Origin: Pragia fontium DSM 5563 = ATCC 49100
GTDB taxonomy: Bacteria > Pseudomonadota > Gammaproteobacteria > Enterobacterales > Enterobacteriaceae
Direction of reading: 5' to 3'
DNA: 64,000 nucleotides
Assembly (NCBI RefSeq): GCF_900112475.1
Contig: NZ_FOLW01000007.1
Location: 124,001 to 188,000, forward strand
The notes below the pieces were generated by a model. It searched no databases. It had not been told where the DNA came from and saw only the letters and a list, made by a program, of their open reading frames with translations. The position numbers and the translations under genes are program-made. Below, piece by piece: positions 26,808 to 36,560 of the stretch. How positions within the stretch are numbered: position 1 is the first letter of the stretch; the number at the start of each line of letters is the position of its first letter.

Positions 26808-28034
26808 ATGAATAATAATAGTAAAAATACATTGATGCCCTACTGGATTAGAATGGTCATTATATTCTTCCTCGGTTGGGTCGCCATCTACGCGGGAAGA
26901 ACCGTTCTTAGCCCCATAATGCCGATGATCCAGACTGATTTCGGACTATCAAAAACAGAACTCGGCATGATCAGCAGTTTGTTCTTTCTGGCCTATACTG
27001 CACTACAAATTCCAGCGGGTATTCTTGGGGATAAAGTCGGCCGTAAGAAAATTATGGTTCAGGGCTTTGTACTATTTGCCATTTTCATCGCTTCTATCAG
27101 TATTTCTCCATCGTTTCTTATTTTTATCGTCTTATGGATGCTGACCGGTGCTTCACAGGGTGCCTATTATGGTCCACAGTATGCCCTGTCATCTGAAGCT
27201 ATTCCGAAAAAATGGATTACGCTGGGTAGCGCCATTATCGGTAGTGGTATGTCCTTTGGTATCGCCATCGGTTACTACTTATCCAGCACCATGATTCAGA
27301 CGTTTAATACTTCATGGAAAATGCCGTTTTTGGTGATTGCCGTTCCTATTTTTGCTATCGCCATGCTGATGCTGTTTTTCATTAAAGAAAAAGCACCGGT
27401 GACCGAGCCCGTCGTCAATACAGCAAAAGCACAAGAACCCGCAGAAGCCTTCAGCTTCTGGGATCTGTTTAAAAACCGCAACCTGCTGTTAGCCTACATC
27501 ACCATATTCTGCTCGATCTACGGCTTCTTTGTAATTATTACCTGGCTACCCTACTACCTACAGCAAGAACGCGGTATGGATATCGTTAAAGCCGCTGGTA
27601 TTGCTTCCATTGTTCCATGGATTTCTGTAATAGGGACGTTAATCTGTAGTTATGCCTCCGATAAGATGGGTAGAAGAAAGCCGGTTGTTCTGTTTATGCT
27701 ACCGTTATCATTAGTCGCTATTTTTGGCATTGTTTATTCAACCTCAGAAGCTACATTGATTGCCGTTCTGATTCTGTATGGCTTTATCGGTAAAATCAGT
27801 CTGAACCCAGTATTGGTCGCACTGGTGGCCGATAATGCGCCAAAAGCCTCACTGAGTACCGCTTTCGGGCTGTATAACTTCTTCGGTATGGCATCGTCAA
27901 TCGTCGCCCCAATTATGACGGGTTTTCTGGCGGACAAAACCGGCAGCCTAAACACCGGTTTCTATTGCGCTGCGGTCATAACCGTTGTGGGTATTGTTGC
28001 TATGTTGTTTGTGACAGAAAAACAAAAACAGTAA
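26808..28034 (+). CDS. Major facilitator superfamily transporter
   Basis: Inner-membrane transporter of 408 residues with twelve predicted helices. It carries the MFS loop 2-3 signature GILGDKVGRKK and its repeat in the second half, SDKMGRRKP. The first helix (GWVAIYAGRTVLSPIMP) and overall length fit the anion:cation symporter group, which takes up organic acids or sugar acids; the substrate cannot be read from the sequence. The central loop (about 195-222) links the two six-helix halves. It has no catabolic neighbour. Ribosome site AAGGAATGCCTT. Confidence 0.88.
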   Translation: MNNNSKNTLMPYWIRMVIIFFLGWVAIYAGRTVLSPIMPMIQTDFGLSKTELGMISSLFFLAYTALQIPAGILGDKVGRKKIMVQGFVLFAIFIASISISPSFLIFIVLWMLTGASQGAYYGPQYALSSEAIPKKWITLGSAIIGSGMSFGIAIGYYLSSTMIQTFNTSWKMPFLVIAVPIFAIAMLMLFFIKEKAPVTEPVVNTAKAQEPAEAFSFWDLFKNRNLLLAYITIFCSIYGFFVIITWLPYYLQQERGMDIVKAAGIASIVPWISVIGTLICSYASDKMGRRKPVVLFMLPLSLVAIFGIVYSTSEATLIAVLILYGFIGKISLNPVLVALVADNAPKASLSTAFGLYNFFGMASSIVAPIMTGFLADKTGSLNTGFYCAAVITVVGIVAMLFVTEKQKQ

Positions 28035-28054
28035 GCGCGATGACATGAATAACA

Positions 28055-28091
28055 CAGCCAGTCAGCTAAACCAGCGACTGGCTGTTTTTTT
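28055..28091 (+). terminator. Rho-independent terminator of the MFS gene
   Basis: CAGCCAGTC / GACTGGCTG stem, 12-nt loop, followed directly by seven T, 20 nt after the stop codon. Confidence 0.92.
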
Positions 28092-28213
28092 AAGCTCAGC
28101 GATTCGAGCAATACTCTTTTCAGCCTCCCCCCTCTTTAATTAACAGCACAACACAAATCCCCAAATCTACAAATGGATAGTTAGACCTCAATAAAATCAT
28201 CCTCACAAATCAA

Positions 28214-28243
28214 TTGACTGACCGTCAGTCTAGTTAGTACTAT
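28214..28243 (+). promoter_or_regulatory. Promoter with 15-bp palindromic operator
   Basis: GACTGAC-C-GTCAGTC (28216-28230) is a perfect palindrome with one central base. It overlaps a TTGACT -35 (28214-28219), and TACTAT (28238-28243) follows at 18 bp. The motif is of the type bound by TetR-family repressors; no such regulator is adjacent. Confidence 0.55.
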
Positions 28244-28372
28244 CAATGCCAAGATATCAATCATATGGGGAGATTGATGTCACCACTTAAAGCGCTCAGG
28301 CATACGCCAAACGGCGGTAAATCAATCACCAACCTAATGGATAGCTCAAAGGTAAACAGAAGGAATAACAAA

Positions 28373-28618
28373 ATGAGAAAATTAAAAGTTGAGAAGTATA
28401 TTCACGATAAACTTGATGAATCCTTTATGGTTCCTGTGGCATTTATTCAGTTTTTAAATATAGCGGCACCCAATGCCGCGCTCTCTGAGCTCAAACAGGT
28501 TGGTTTTGATTTTCAACAAATCATAACGGCAAGTAAGCAAAATGAGCCGTATCAAACGTCGGTCGAAGTGGAAGAGAAAGGGATCATGAAAAGAATTGAT
28601 ATTAGCCTTGTTCAATAA
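28373..28618 (+). CDS. Small hypothetical protein
   Basis: From ATG 28373, with ribosome site AAGGAATAACAAA, the product has 81 residues. The frame is open to 28265, where ATG 28277 also has a GGGGAG site, so a form of up to 117 residues is possible. The sequence is charged and soluble, with KYIHDKLDESFMVPVAFIQF near the start and a short basic C-terminus; no signal peptide or membrane segment. I do not recognise the family. The preceding palindromic promoter suggests it is an inducible gene. Confidence 0.6.
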   Translation: MRKLKVEKYIHDKLDESFMVPVAFIQFLNIAAPNAALSELKQVGFDFQQIITASKQNEPYQTSVEVEEKGIMKRIDISLVQ

Positions 28619-29518
28619 TATCTGCTGATAAAATGCAGCATCAAAAATGATGTGGGCAGTTGTTCATTTTTAGATTGCTCAAGATAAGAAGAACAAGGTT
28701 GTTATAATCAATCCCTGTTAATTTTACCTACTCCCCACATATATAAGGCCCAGTAATTAATATAGCTGTGCCTTATATATTTATATAGAAATACGTGAAG
28801 GGAAACGCTATTCACAATCAATTAGTTAAATTTATCTTTACATTAATATGGCTTAAAATAATATTTACACCACTAAACTCAACGCATGATGAAAAATTAA
28901 AATAACAAATAAAATCATATGGATAATCTAAAATTAAAACAATTTTTCAGCTTCTCTACACTATAAATAAAAATAAAGATTATTTGATTTTAAGTAGTTT
29001 CCATCATAATGATTTCAATAGAAATTCATACTCAATTACGCCCCAAATGACGACTTCAATATTTCAGCCAACCTTTCATCTCCGATAAGTACCATAATTA
29101 TTTATTCATCGCTAATTGAATATAGTAGCATTCAGGTTTATGATATTATCAAACATGGAACATCACTGAATACAGACATTATATTTACCTCAACGAAACG
29201 CTCTAAACAGCCAGTTTCGGCGGTGATCTTATGCTTGTTTCTTGAAATACCCTACTTGTAAATGGCAATAGCCAATTTAAAAATAATTGAAGCTTAAACA
29301 TGTTGCTATTTAATTGGTTAGCAAAAGTCATGCTGGTGTCGCTACGAGTTATTGTCTGGTATCAATAACGTTTACCTTGATAACCAACTAAACTGTAAAG
29401 TGCTAAATCATATACGAATAGCCTACCGTTTAATCATGTCATGTTGGCGTATTACCTTAATCAAGCACAAAGAAAACCCAGCTAACATAAATAGCTGTTC
29501 GACTCATTAGGATAGAGT
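28619..29518. other. 900-bp AT-rich region without recognisable gene
   Basis: Very AT-rich, with many stop codons in all frames. A possible hairpin (ATATAAGGC at ~28742 with GCCTTATAT at ~28770) and a 7-bp inverted repeat (TTGGTTA near 29316, TAACCAA near 29382) are present. No tRNA, known small RNA or gene remnant was recognised. It is the upstream region of the adhesin gene and could contain H-NS-silenced regulatory DNA. Confidence 0.5.
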
Positions 29519-30631
29519 ATGATTTTTTTTAAATTAATAGATAAAGCAATGGATTATATTAATCCCATAACAAAATGGAAAGCAGCATTCTGTCTGCTAA
29601 TGGCAATGTATACGCCTGTAACACTGTCTGCGACCATCATTCAGAATGGACGAGGATTAGTGGGCATTCTTGATTCAAACATTTCGGCGACGCTAACAGG
29701 AACATCAAATTACTGGGCAACTCAGCCATCTAGTTACGTCCTGTTAGCCTTTTTCCAAGATGGGGCCAGCTGTAATCAGTCACTAATGATGGAAATTGAC
29801 GGCGTTAAAGGAATTAAATTTAATACCGCAGGTACGCTGATGTTAGTTCCTGAAATCACCTATGTTGATAAGCGAACCTGGGGGGGGAACTCCGATACAG
29901 TGACCGGTATTTTTACTGGTTACGGTTCATCTACCAGTGATAATTTAGGTGAATATACCTCATGTATATTGCAACCCTACCAATCCTCGCCAAGTTCATC
30001 TGTTGATGTCATTATGACTCATAATGTAACCGCAACTGGCCGGATTTTGATTTATGGAACAGGTCAGCAAGTCACGTCCTCAACTGCTGGTTTGAGTTAT
30101 CCTTTAAAAATGGTTATTCAAAATCCCAGAATTGCACCGGCACAATATGCAAAAAATATTTTAGTCAGTACCGGATCTTGGTCCACTGTCGTTAGCGATT
30201 TAGCATGTACCTTAACCACTCCCACATTGATTGATTTCGGTCCGCAACCTGCTAATGCCGCAGCAAACCAATTACTGGCGGCCAAAACCGTTAATTTATC
30301 CGTTGGTTGTCAACAATCACAAAATAAAATTGCAGCCACACTCTCATTAATGGCTCGTACAAATCTGGCGTATTACTCTGGTAATGACAATCAGGTCAAT
30401 CTAAATAACAGCGCGGGGACTGCCGGAGCCTATGTAACAATGGATATCAATGTTAATGGCACATCCAAACCAGTCTCATTTAACCGTCAGTATATTGATA
30501 TTGGTAGTATTGACAGTACGCAATCCGCAGCTAACTTTAATTATCCAGTAACCTATACACTGTATTCAAAAGGGACAGGCATGACAGGAAAAGTCAGCGG
30601 TAGTGCTGAATTGTCGATCGTCATGCGCTGA
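29519..30631 (+). CDS. Orphan fimbrial adhesin-like protein
   Basis: A 370-residue exported protein. The signal peptide ends near TLSA (about residue 39) after an unusually long charged start; a second ATG at codon 11 would give a shorter one. The N-terminal ~200 residues are an unrecognised, Ser/Thr/Gly-rich receptor-binding-like domain with a few cysteines. The C-terminal ~140 residues resemble a chaperone-usher pilin domain: LACTLTTPTLIDFGPQ, VNLSVGCQQ (the pilin cysteine pair) and a final beta strand SAELSIVMR. No usher, chaperone or pilin gene lies nearby. AGGA ribosome site. Its low GC content differs from the flanking guaA. Confidence 0.75.
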   Translation: MIFFKLIDKAMDYINPITKWKAAFCLLMAMYTPVTLSATIIQNGRGLVGILDSNISATLTGTSNYWATQPSSYVLLAFFQDGASCNQSLMMEIDGVKGIKFNTAGTLMLVPEITYVDKRTWGGNSDTVTGIFTGYGSSTSDNLGEYTSCILQPYQSSPSSSVDVIMTHNVTATGRILIYGTGQQVTSSTAGLSYPLKMVIQNPRIAPAQYAKNILVSTGSWSTVVSDLACTLTTPTLIDFGPQPANAAANQLLAAKTVNLSVGCQQSQNKIAATLSLMARTNLAYYSGNDNQVNLNNSAGTAGAYVTMDINVNGTSKPVSFNRQYIDIGSIDSTQSAANFNYPVTYTLYSKGTGMTGKVSGSAELSIVMR

Positions 30632-30689
30632 GTGAATAGCATAGAAAACATACTATTCCGTGTGACTAAACATGCCTATTTTACCAAAC

Positions 30690-30728
30690 AAAAAACCCAG
30701 CCATCATAATGATAAAGCTGGGTTTTTT
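30690..30728. terminator. Bidirectional terminator adhesin/guaA
   Basis: AAAAAACCCAGC pairs with GCTGGGTTTTTT around a 15-nt loop between convergent genes; strong in both directions. Confidence 0.92.
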
Positions 30729-30761
30729 AGTCTTCCTGAGACTTAGTGGAACGCTATAAGC

Positions 30762-32339
30762 TTATTCCCATTCAATCGTCGCTGGCGGTTTCCCGGAAAT
30801 ATCATAAACCACACGAGAAATACCATTTACTTCATTGATAATGCGGTTAGATACCCGCCCCAAGAAGTCATATGGCAAATGCGCCCAGTGCGCGGTCATA
30901 AAGTCGATAGTCTCAACTGCACGCAGTGAAACCACCCAATCATATTTACGACCATCGCCCATCACGCCAACCGAACGCACAGGTAAGAACACGGTAAATG
31001 CCTGGCTCACCTTATTGTACAGATCCGCTTTATGCAGCTCTTCAATAAAGATAGCGTCAGCGCGACGCAACAGATCACAGTACTCTTTCTTCACTTCACC
31101 CAGAACACGAACGCCCAAGCCTGGGCCCGGGAATGGATGACGGAACAGCATGTCGTGAGGTAGACCCAGTTCTAAACCAATCTTACGAACTTCATCTTTG
31201 AACAGCTCTTTCAGCGGTTCTACCAGCCCCATCTTCATCTCTTCCGGTAAGCCACCGACGTTATGGTGAGACTTAATCACGTGAGCTTTACCGGTAGCCG
31301 ATGCAGCAGACTCAATAACATCAGGATAGATCGTGCCCTGAGCCAGCCATTTTACGTTGGTCTGTTTAGAAGCTTCTTCATCAAAGACTTCAACGAATAC
31401 TCGACCGATGGTTTTACGTTTAGCTTCTGGCTCGTCAATTCCCGCTAATGCGCTCAAGAAGCGCTGTTCAGCCGGAACATGCACAATATTCAGGCCAAAA
31501 CGGTCACCAAACATTTCCATGACCTGCTCTGCTTCATTCAGACGCAGCAGGCCGTTATCCACAAATACGCAGGTTAAACGCTTGCCAATGGCACGGTGTA
31601 ACAGCATCGCGGTAACGGAAGAGTCAACGCCACCAGACAGGCCAAGAATAACTTCATCCTCGCCCACTTGCTGGCGAATACGTTCAACCGCATCATCAAT
31701 AATTGTCGCAGGAGTCCATAACGCCTCACAGCCACAAATATCCAGCACAAAGCGTTTTAACAGGCTTAAACCCTGATGGGTATGCGTCACTTCAGGATGG
31801 AATTGTAAACCGTAAAAGTGCTTCTCTTCGTTCGCCATAATGGCAAACGGGCAGGTATTAGTACTGGCAACGGCTTTAAAGCCGGCTGGAATCGCCGTCA
31901 CTTTATCACCATGGCTCATCCACACATCAAGCTGTGGTTTACCGTCCGCAGAGAGAGCATCGCAGATATCGCGAACAAATTCGCTGTCATTGATAATATC
32001 AACTTTGGCATAACCAAATTCACGTTCGTCAGAACCCTGAACCTGACCACCAAGCTGCATTGCCATCGTCTGCATACCATAGCAAATGCCTAATACAGGA
32101 ATACCTGCATTAAACACATACTCCGGAGCTCGCGGGCTACCGGCTTCAGTGGTGCTCTCCGGGCTACCGGACAGAATAATGCCTGTTGGATTGAATTCAC
32201 GAATTTGCGCTTCGCTAACGTCCCACGCCCAAAGTTCACAATAAACGCCGATTTCACGTACGCGGCGGGCAATTAACTGGGTATATTGAGAACCAAAATC
32301 CAGAATCAGAATGCGGTGCTGATGAATGTTTTTTGACAT
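30762..32339 (-). CDS. guaA: GMP synthase (glutamine-hydrolysing)
   Basis: Converts XMP to GMP with ATP and glutamine. Full length at 525 residues. The amidotransferase domain carries the nucleophilic cysteine in LGICYGMQ and its partner histidine in FHPEVTH; the ATP pyrophosphatase loop is LSGGVDSSV (about residue 232). The C-terminal dimerisation domain ends PPATIEWE. It follows guaB at 158 bp, the usual guaBA operon. Confidence 0.98.
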   Translation of the reverse strand: MSKNIHQHRILILDFGSQYTQLIARRVREIGVYCELWAWDVSEAQIREFNPTGIILSGSPESTTEAGSPRAPEYVFNAGIPVLGICYGMQTMAMQLGGQVQGSDEREFGYAKVDIINDSEFVRDICDALSADGKPQLDVWMSHGDKVTAIPAGFKAVASTNTCPFAIMANEEKHFYGLQFHPEVTHTHQGLSLLKRFVLDICGCEALWTPATIIDDAVERIRQQVGEDEVILGLSGGVDSSVTAMLLHRAIGKRLTCVFVDNGLLRLNEAEQVMEMFGDRFGLNIVHVPAEQRFLSALAGIDEPEAKRKTIGRVFVEVFDEEASKQTNVKWLAQGTIYPDVIESAASATGKAHVIKSHHNVGGLPEEMKMGLVEPLKELFKDEVRKIGLELGLPHDMLFRHPFPGPGLGVRVLGEVKKEYCDLLRRADAIFIEELHKADLYNKVSQAFTVFLPVRSVGVMGDGRKYDWVVSLRAVETIDFMTAHWAHLPYDFLGRVSNRIINEVNGISRVVYDISGKPPATIEWE

Positions 32340-32430
32340 GTATCGCTTTCCAAAAACGGTAATGTGAGGCCTGATAGCAGGCCGGACAAGAAGAAATTTC
32401 CCGGTATTATAGCCGTGTTGGCAGGGAGAA

Positions 32431-32466
32431 TACGAGAGGTGAATTTTGCTAACTCACCCTCTCGTT
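32431..32466. other. Hairpin in the guaB-guaA gap
   Basis: ACGAGAGGTGA and TCACCCTCTCGT pair with one bulge. On the transcribed minus strand no T run follows, so guaA read-through is expected. A second small stem (GGCCTG/CAGGCC) lies near 32366. Confidence 0.4.
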
Positions 32467-32497
32467 TTACTTCATTGGGGTTCAGAATTTATCTGAA

Positions 32498-33967
32498 TCA
32501 ACCCATACGGTAGTTCGGCGACTCTTTAGTGATCGTCACATCATGTACGTGGCTTTCCTGAATACCGGCACCGGTAATACGCACAAACTCCGCTTTAGTA
32601 CGCAGTTCATCAATCGTGCCACAGCCAGTCAGGCCCATACAAGAACGCAGTCCGCCCATTTGCTGATGAATAATCGCTTTCAGATAACCTTTGTAAGCTA
32701 CGCGACCTTCAATACCTTCCGGTACCAGCTTATCAGCAGCATTATCCGTCTGGAAGTAACGATCTGAAGAGCCTTTGGACATCGCACCTAATGAGCCCAT
32801 ACCACGGTATGATTTAAATGAACGCCCTTGATACAGTTCAATCTCACCCGGAGATTCTTCAGTACCGGCTAACATTGAACCCACCATGACACAGGAAGCA
32901 CCAGCAGCAATCGCTTTCGCAATATCACCGGAGAAGCGGATACCGCCGTCGGCAATAACTGGAATACCTAAGTGGCCAACGGCTTCAACCGCATCGGCAA
33001 TCGCAGTAATTTGTGGCACACCAACACCGGTTACGATACGTGTGGTACAGATAGAGCCAGGACCAATACCGACTTTCACCGCGTTAACACCGGCCTGCGC
33101 CAGAGCCAATGCGCCTGCCGCCGTCGCCACGTTACCGCCAATGATTTGTAGATCAGGATAAGCTGCGCGGGTTTCACGAATACGCTGTAATACCCCTTCA
33201 GAATGACCATGGGACGAGTCGATAAGTAAAACGTCTACACCTGCTTCAACTAGCGCAGCTACACGTTCTTCGTTACCAGCACCGGCGCCTACCGCAGCAC
33301 CGACGCGTAAGCGACCATGCTCATCTTTACACGCGTTAGGCTTACGCTCTGCTTTCTGGAAATCCTTAACCGTAATCATGCCGCGCAGGTGGAATTTGCT
33401 GTCAACAACCAACGCTTTCTCCACACGCTTTTCATGCATCTTTTGAAAAACCACATCGCGATCTTTAGCTTCGGTTTCATTGACCGTTACCAAACGCTCT
33501 TTTGGCGTCATCAGTCCGCTGACGGGTTGATCAAGGTCAGTTACAAAGCGCACATCACGCCCGGTAATAATACCAACCAGTTCATTATTTTTTGCCACCA
33601 CCGGATAACCGGCAAATCCGTTAACCAGCGCCATTTCTTTCACTTCACGAACGGTGGTCTCAGGGCTAACGGCAATTGGATCGGTAACAATACCGCTTTC
33701 ATGTCTTTTCACCCGGCGGACTTCTTCCGCTTGGCGTTCAATAGACATATTTTTATGAATAAATCCGATACCGCCTTCCTGGGCTAAAGCGATAGCCAGA
33801 TTAGCTTCAGTCACGGTATCCATAGCGGCTGAAAGCATAGGAACATTCAAACGAATTGTTGAGGTCAACATCGTTGATAGTTCAGCAGTGTTAGGTAATA
33901 CGGTCGAATGGGCAGGGACGAGTAGAACGTCGTCGAATGTTAGGGCTTCTTTAGCAATGCGTAGCAT
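32498..33967 (-). CDS. guaB: IMP dehydrogenase
   Basis: Oxidises IMP to XMP with NAD, the committed step to guanine nucleotides. From ATG 33967 ([14 protein letters not shown]) it has 489 residues; a TTG two codons earlier is not needed. The TIM barrel is interrupted by two CBS domains (about residues 92-205). The catalytic cysteine lies in [11 protein letters not shown] and the flap in [10 protein letters not shown]. Divergent from xseA, as in E. coli. Confidence 0.98.
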   Translation of the reverse strand: MLRIAKEALTFDDVLLVPAHSTVLPNTAELSTMLTSTIRLNVPMLSAAMDTVTEANLAIALAQEGGIGFIHKNMSIERQAEEVRRVKRHESGIVTDPIAVSPETTVREVKEMALVNGFAGYPVVAKNNELVGIITGRDVRFVTDLDQPVSGLMTPKERLVTVNETEAKDRDVVFQKMHEKRVEKALVVDSKFHLRGMITVKDFQKAERKPNACKDEHGRLRVGAAVGAGAGNEERVAALVEAGVDVLLIDSSHGHSEGVLQRIRETRAAYPDLQIIGGNVATAAGALALAQAGVNAVKVGIGPGSICTTRIVTGVGVPQITAIADAVEAVGHLGIPVIADGGIRFSGDIAKAIAAGASCVMVGSMLAGTEESPGEIELYQGRSFKSYRGMGSLGAMSKGSSDRYFQTDNAADKLVPEGIEGRVAYKGYLKAIIHQQMGGLRSCMGLTGCGTIDELRTKAEFVRITGAGIQESHVHDVTITKESPNYRMG

Positions 33968-34021
33968 GGGCAATATCTCACCGGGTTAGGGGTTTAGAAA
34001 CAGATAAAATATTGCCGTGGC

Positions 34022-34027
34022 ATTATA
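34022..34027 (-). promoter_or_regulatory. Predicted -10 of guaB
   Basis: On the minus strand TATAAT occurs 55 bp before the guaB start, with an A/T-rich tract further upstream that could serve as an UP element. No convincing -35 or PurR box was seen. Confidence 0.4.
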
Positions 34028-34138
34028 CAGAGCTATGTTGCTTGATACCACATTTTTTTCAAAAAATACTTGATTAGCCACGATAGCTATGTAGTATCGA
34101 TAGATTAAGTCTTTGTTTTAGGGTTTGATCTCCATCAC

Positions 34139-35494
34139 ATGTTATTACCCTCTTCACCACCTATTTTTACCGTCAGCCGTTTAAACCAAACGGTCCGTCA
34201 GCTATTGGAAATGGAGATGGGGCAAATCTGGCTGTCTGCGGAAATATCCAACTTTTCCCAGCCTTCTTCCGGGCACTGGTATTTTACACTAAAAGACGAT
34301 CGTGCTCAGGTACGCTGTGCCATGTTCCGCACCGCTAACCGTAAAACCACGTTCCAGCCACAAAACGGCCAACAGGTTTTAGTTCGCGCCTCAATCACCC
34401 TGTATGAACCGCGCGGTGACTATCAGCTGATTGCAGAAAGCATGCAGCCTGCCGGAGATGGTCTATTACAGCAAAGGTTTGAACAGCTTAAACAGCGGCT
34501 GTCTGATGAAGGCCTGTTTGAACAGAGCCGTAAACGGCCGCTCCCTTCACCGGCAACCTGCATTGGTATTATTACGTCTAAATCCGGTGCCGCGCTGCAC
34601 GATATTTTGCATATCCTACAGCGACGCGATCCCTCACTACCGGTGATTATCTATCCCACCATGGTTCAGGGTGCCGATGCGACATTACAGATTGCCCGTA
34701 CCATTGAGTTGGCTAACCAGCGTAATGAATGCGACGTGCTAATCGTCGGTCGAGGCGGCGGTTCGCTGGAAGACTTGTGGTGTTTTAACGAAGAACTCGT
34801 GGCACGCGCCATTGCCAACAGTAACATTCCGGTGGTTAGCGCCGTTGGCCATGAAACGGACGTCACCATTGCTGACTTTGTCGCCGACCTGAGGGCACCC
34901 ACGCCTTCCGCTGCCGCAGAAATGGTGAGCCGTAATCAACTTGAATTAGTTCGACAACTACAATCCCAGCAACAGCGGCTGGAAATGGCGATGGACTACT
35001 ATTTTTCTCGCTTACGCCAACGCTTGGCTCGTCAGGATAGTCGGTTACAGCAACAGCATCCTCAGCTTAGGCTCTCCCGCCAACAGACGACGCTCTTGAA
35101 GTTACAAAATCGTCTGGAAGACGGCATCCAACTGCGGCTACGCCGACATTCGCGCCAAACCGAATTGTTGCAGCAACGTCTGATGCAAACTCAGCCACAA
35201 ATGCGAGTACAGCGCAGCCAGCAGCAGCTACAGCAATTTAGCTATCAGTTGCAGCAGGTGATGGAAAGGCAACTGAATCAGGCTAAACAGCGTTTCAGCG
35301 TTGGCTATTCTCAATTGGAAGCCGTTAGCCCTCTGGCAACCCTCGCGCGCGGCTATAGCGTTACCAGCACCAATGACGGTGCTACGCTGAAAAAAACCAG
35401 ACAGGTAAAAGTAGGCGATAAATTAAAAACCCGCCTTAGCGATGGCTGGGTGGAAAGCAGCGTTAGCGAAATCAACAAGCTCGGAAAACAGTAG
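34139..35494 (+). CDS. xseA: Exonuclease VII large subunit
   Basis: Large subunit of the single-strand-specific exonuclease VII. 451 residues: N-terminal OB fold ([20 protein letters not shown]), catalytic core with GVIT-like [25 protein letters not shown] and [28 protein letters not shown], then a long coiled-coil arm rich in Gln/Arg (about 265-400) that binds XseB, and C-terminal LARGYSV. XseB is not in the window. Confidence 0.96.
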   Translation: MLLPSSPPIFTVSRLNQTVRQLLEMEMGQIWLSAEISNFSQPSSGHWYFTLKDDRAQVRCAMFRTANRKTTFQPQNGQQVLVRASITLYEPRGDYQLIAESMQPAGDGLLQQRFEQLKQRLSDEGLFEQSRKRPLPSPATCIGIITSKSGAALHDILHILQRRDPSLPVIIYPTMVQGADATLQIARTIELANQRNECDVLIVGRGGGSLEDLWCFNEELVARAIANSNIPVVSAVGHETDVTIADFVADLRAPTPSAAAEMVSRNQLELVRQLQSQQQRLEMAMDYYFSRLRQRLARQDSRLQQQHPQLRLSRQQTTLLKLQNRLEDGIQLRLRRHSRQTELLQQRLMQTQPQMRVQRSQQQLQQFSYQLQQVMERQLNQAKQRFSVGYSQLEAVSPLATLARGYSVTSTNDGATLKKTRQVKVGDKLKTRLSDGWVESSVSEINKLGKQ

Positions 35495-35517
35495 CCAGAG
35501 ATGTCCCACAGCCCCCG

Positions 35518-36324
35518 CTATGCTTGAGTCAATTTAGCCTGAGCCAATCGGGCAACCGCTAACGGTATTTTAGGATCTTCACCATCCTCAAGAAACCAAC
35601 TGGCTGACAAACCACACCAGGCAAGAATCCACATCAGTAAGCGTCTCGGCTCCAGTCTGGCATAACGACTTATCAGCGCCAAGCGCTGGTGGAATTGTTC
35701 TGCTGAAGGCTCACAGCCCAACGGGTTGCAAAAGACATTGGCATAATCAAAACCGCGTTCTCCGATTAATCCCTTGGGATCAATCGCCCGCCATCCCAAC
35801 TCACCAAAATCGAGAATATTCTCATGATGAATATCCCCGTGTAGTACCACTTCCCCTTGCGGAGTTGTCAGCAGTTGATTGGCAACGCTCAGCGCATCAA
35901 TCAATATTCCACCGTGTTGCTTCGCCGCAGGGGCTAATCCAGCAAACCATTGAGATAATGGCATCAATTCAGGTAACACTGCGGCTTGTGGATAGTGAAG
36001 TTCATCGATAACCGCACAAATAATTTGGCAGGCTCGATCATCATCGTCGTTCCGGGACATTTCACTAAGAGAAATCGGGTTCAGTGCCCGAAGCAACAAA
36101 ATAGCCTGTCGATCATAAGCTAATACCGGAGCGGCCCCCTTACCATTCCACCACGACATCAAACCATTACCCCGAATCTCCTCCGCTGAAACAGCCACTT
36201 TCAACATGGCTGGAATAGCACCAAAACGCACCGGCATTAAATAGCTACTCTCCGTGATTCGCGGGACACCATCCGGCTTAAGCCCCCAGCCTTTTAGGTA
36301 ACGCTCAAACATCACGTCGTTCAA
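35518..36324 (-). CDS. Aminoglycoside/hydroxyurea phosphotransferase family kinase
   Basis: A 268-residue kinase-like protein of the APH(6)/hydroxyurea-resistance family, whose known members phosphorylate streptomycin or hydroxyurea. The Brenner-type catalytic loop is VVLHGDIHHENIL (about residue 160), and the metal-binding DPKG follows in WRAIDPKGLIGERGFDYAN. The start overlaps the yfgJ stop by 4 bp, indicating coupled translation in an AEC-yfgJ-kinase operon. Resistance cannot be assumed: chromosomal members often have unknown substrates. Confidence 0.85.
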   Translation of the reverse strand: MNDVMFERYLKGWGLKPDGVPRITESSYLMPVRFGAIPAMLKVAVSAEEIRGNGLMSWWNGKGAAPVLAYDRQAILLLRALNPISLSEMSRNDDDDRACQIICAVIDELHYPQAAVLPELMPLSQWFAGLAPAAKQHGGILIDALSVANQLLTTPQGEVVLHGDIHHENILDFGELGWRAIDPKGLIGERGFDYANVFCNPLGCEPSAEQFHQRLALISRYARLEPRRLLMWILAWCGLSASWFLEDGEDPKIPLAVARLAQAKLTQA

Positions 36325-36548
36325 GCTTGCTCCGTATAGCGTAATGAGATGCGCTTTTTAGAGATAAGGCCATGACCGTGCTGGCAGAAATAATCAACGG
36401 CACCACAGGCCTGCATTTTTTCTAGTGGCTTATTACAGTCCGGGCAAAGAGCAACTTGTTGGTAGGTCTTATGACATGCTTCACAATGATAAAGATTACC
36501 CTGCTGCCAAAGCAGAGCCTGGTGACAATGGGGACAATAAGCTTCCAT
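36321..36548 (-). CDS. yfgJ: Zinc-ribbon protein YfgJ
   Basis: A 75-residue protein with CPHC...CEAC and CPDC pairs and a final C-x-H-GHG (YFCQHGHGLISKK), which together fit two zinc ribbons. The C-terminal half matches E. coli YfgJ nearly word for word (ACGAVDYFCQHGHGLISKKR). Function unknown. In E. coli it also lies between xseA and der; here it is sandwiched in an operon between a transporter and a kinase. Confidence 0.92.
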   Translation of the reverse strand: MEAYCPHCHQALLWQQGNLYHCEACHKTYQQVALCPDCNKPLEKMQACGAVDYFCQHGHGLISKKRISLRYTEQA

Positions 36549-36560
36549 ATGACATCCTCT

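Noticed and set aside
29310-29390. Invertible fim-type switch upstream of the adhesin
   Set aside because: The only inverted pair found is 7 bp (TTGGTTA/TAACCAA) and no recombinase gene is near.
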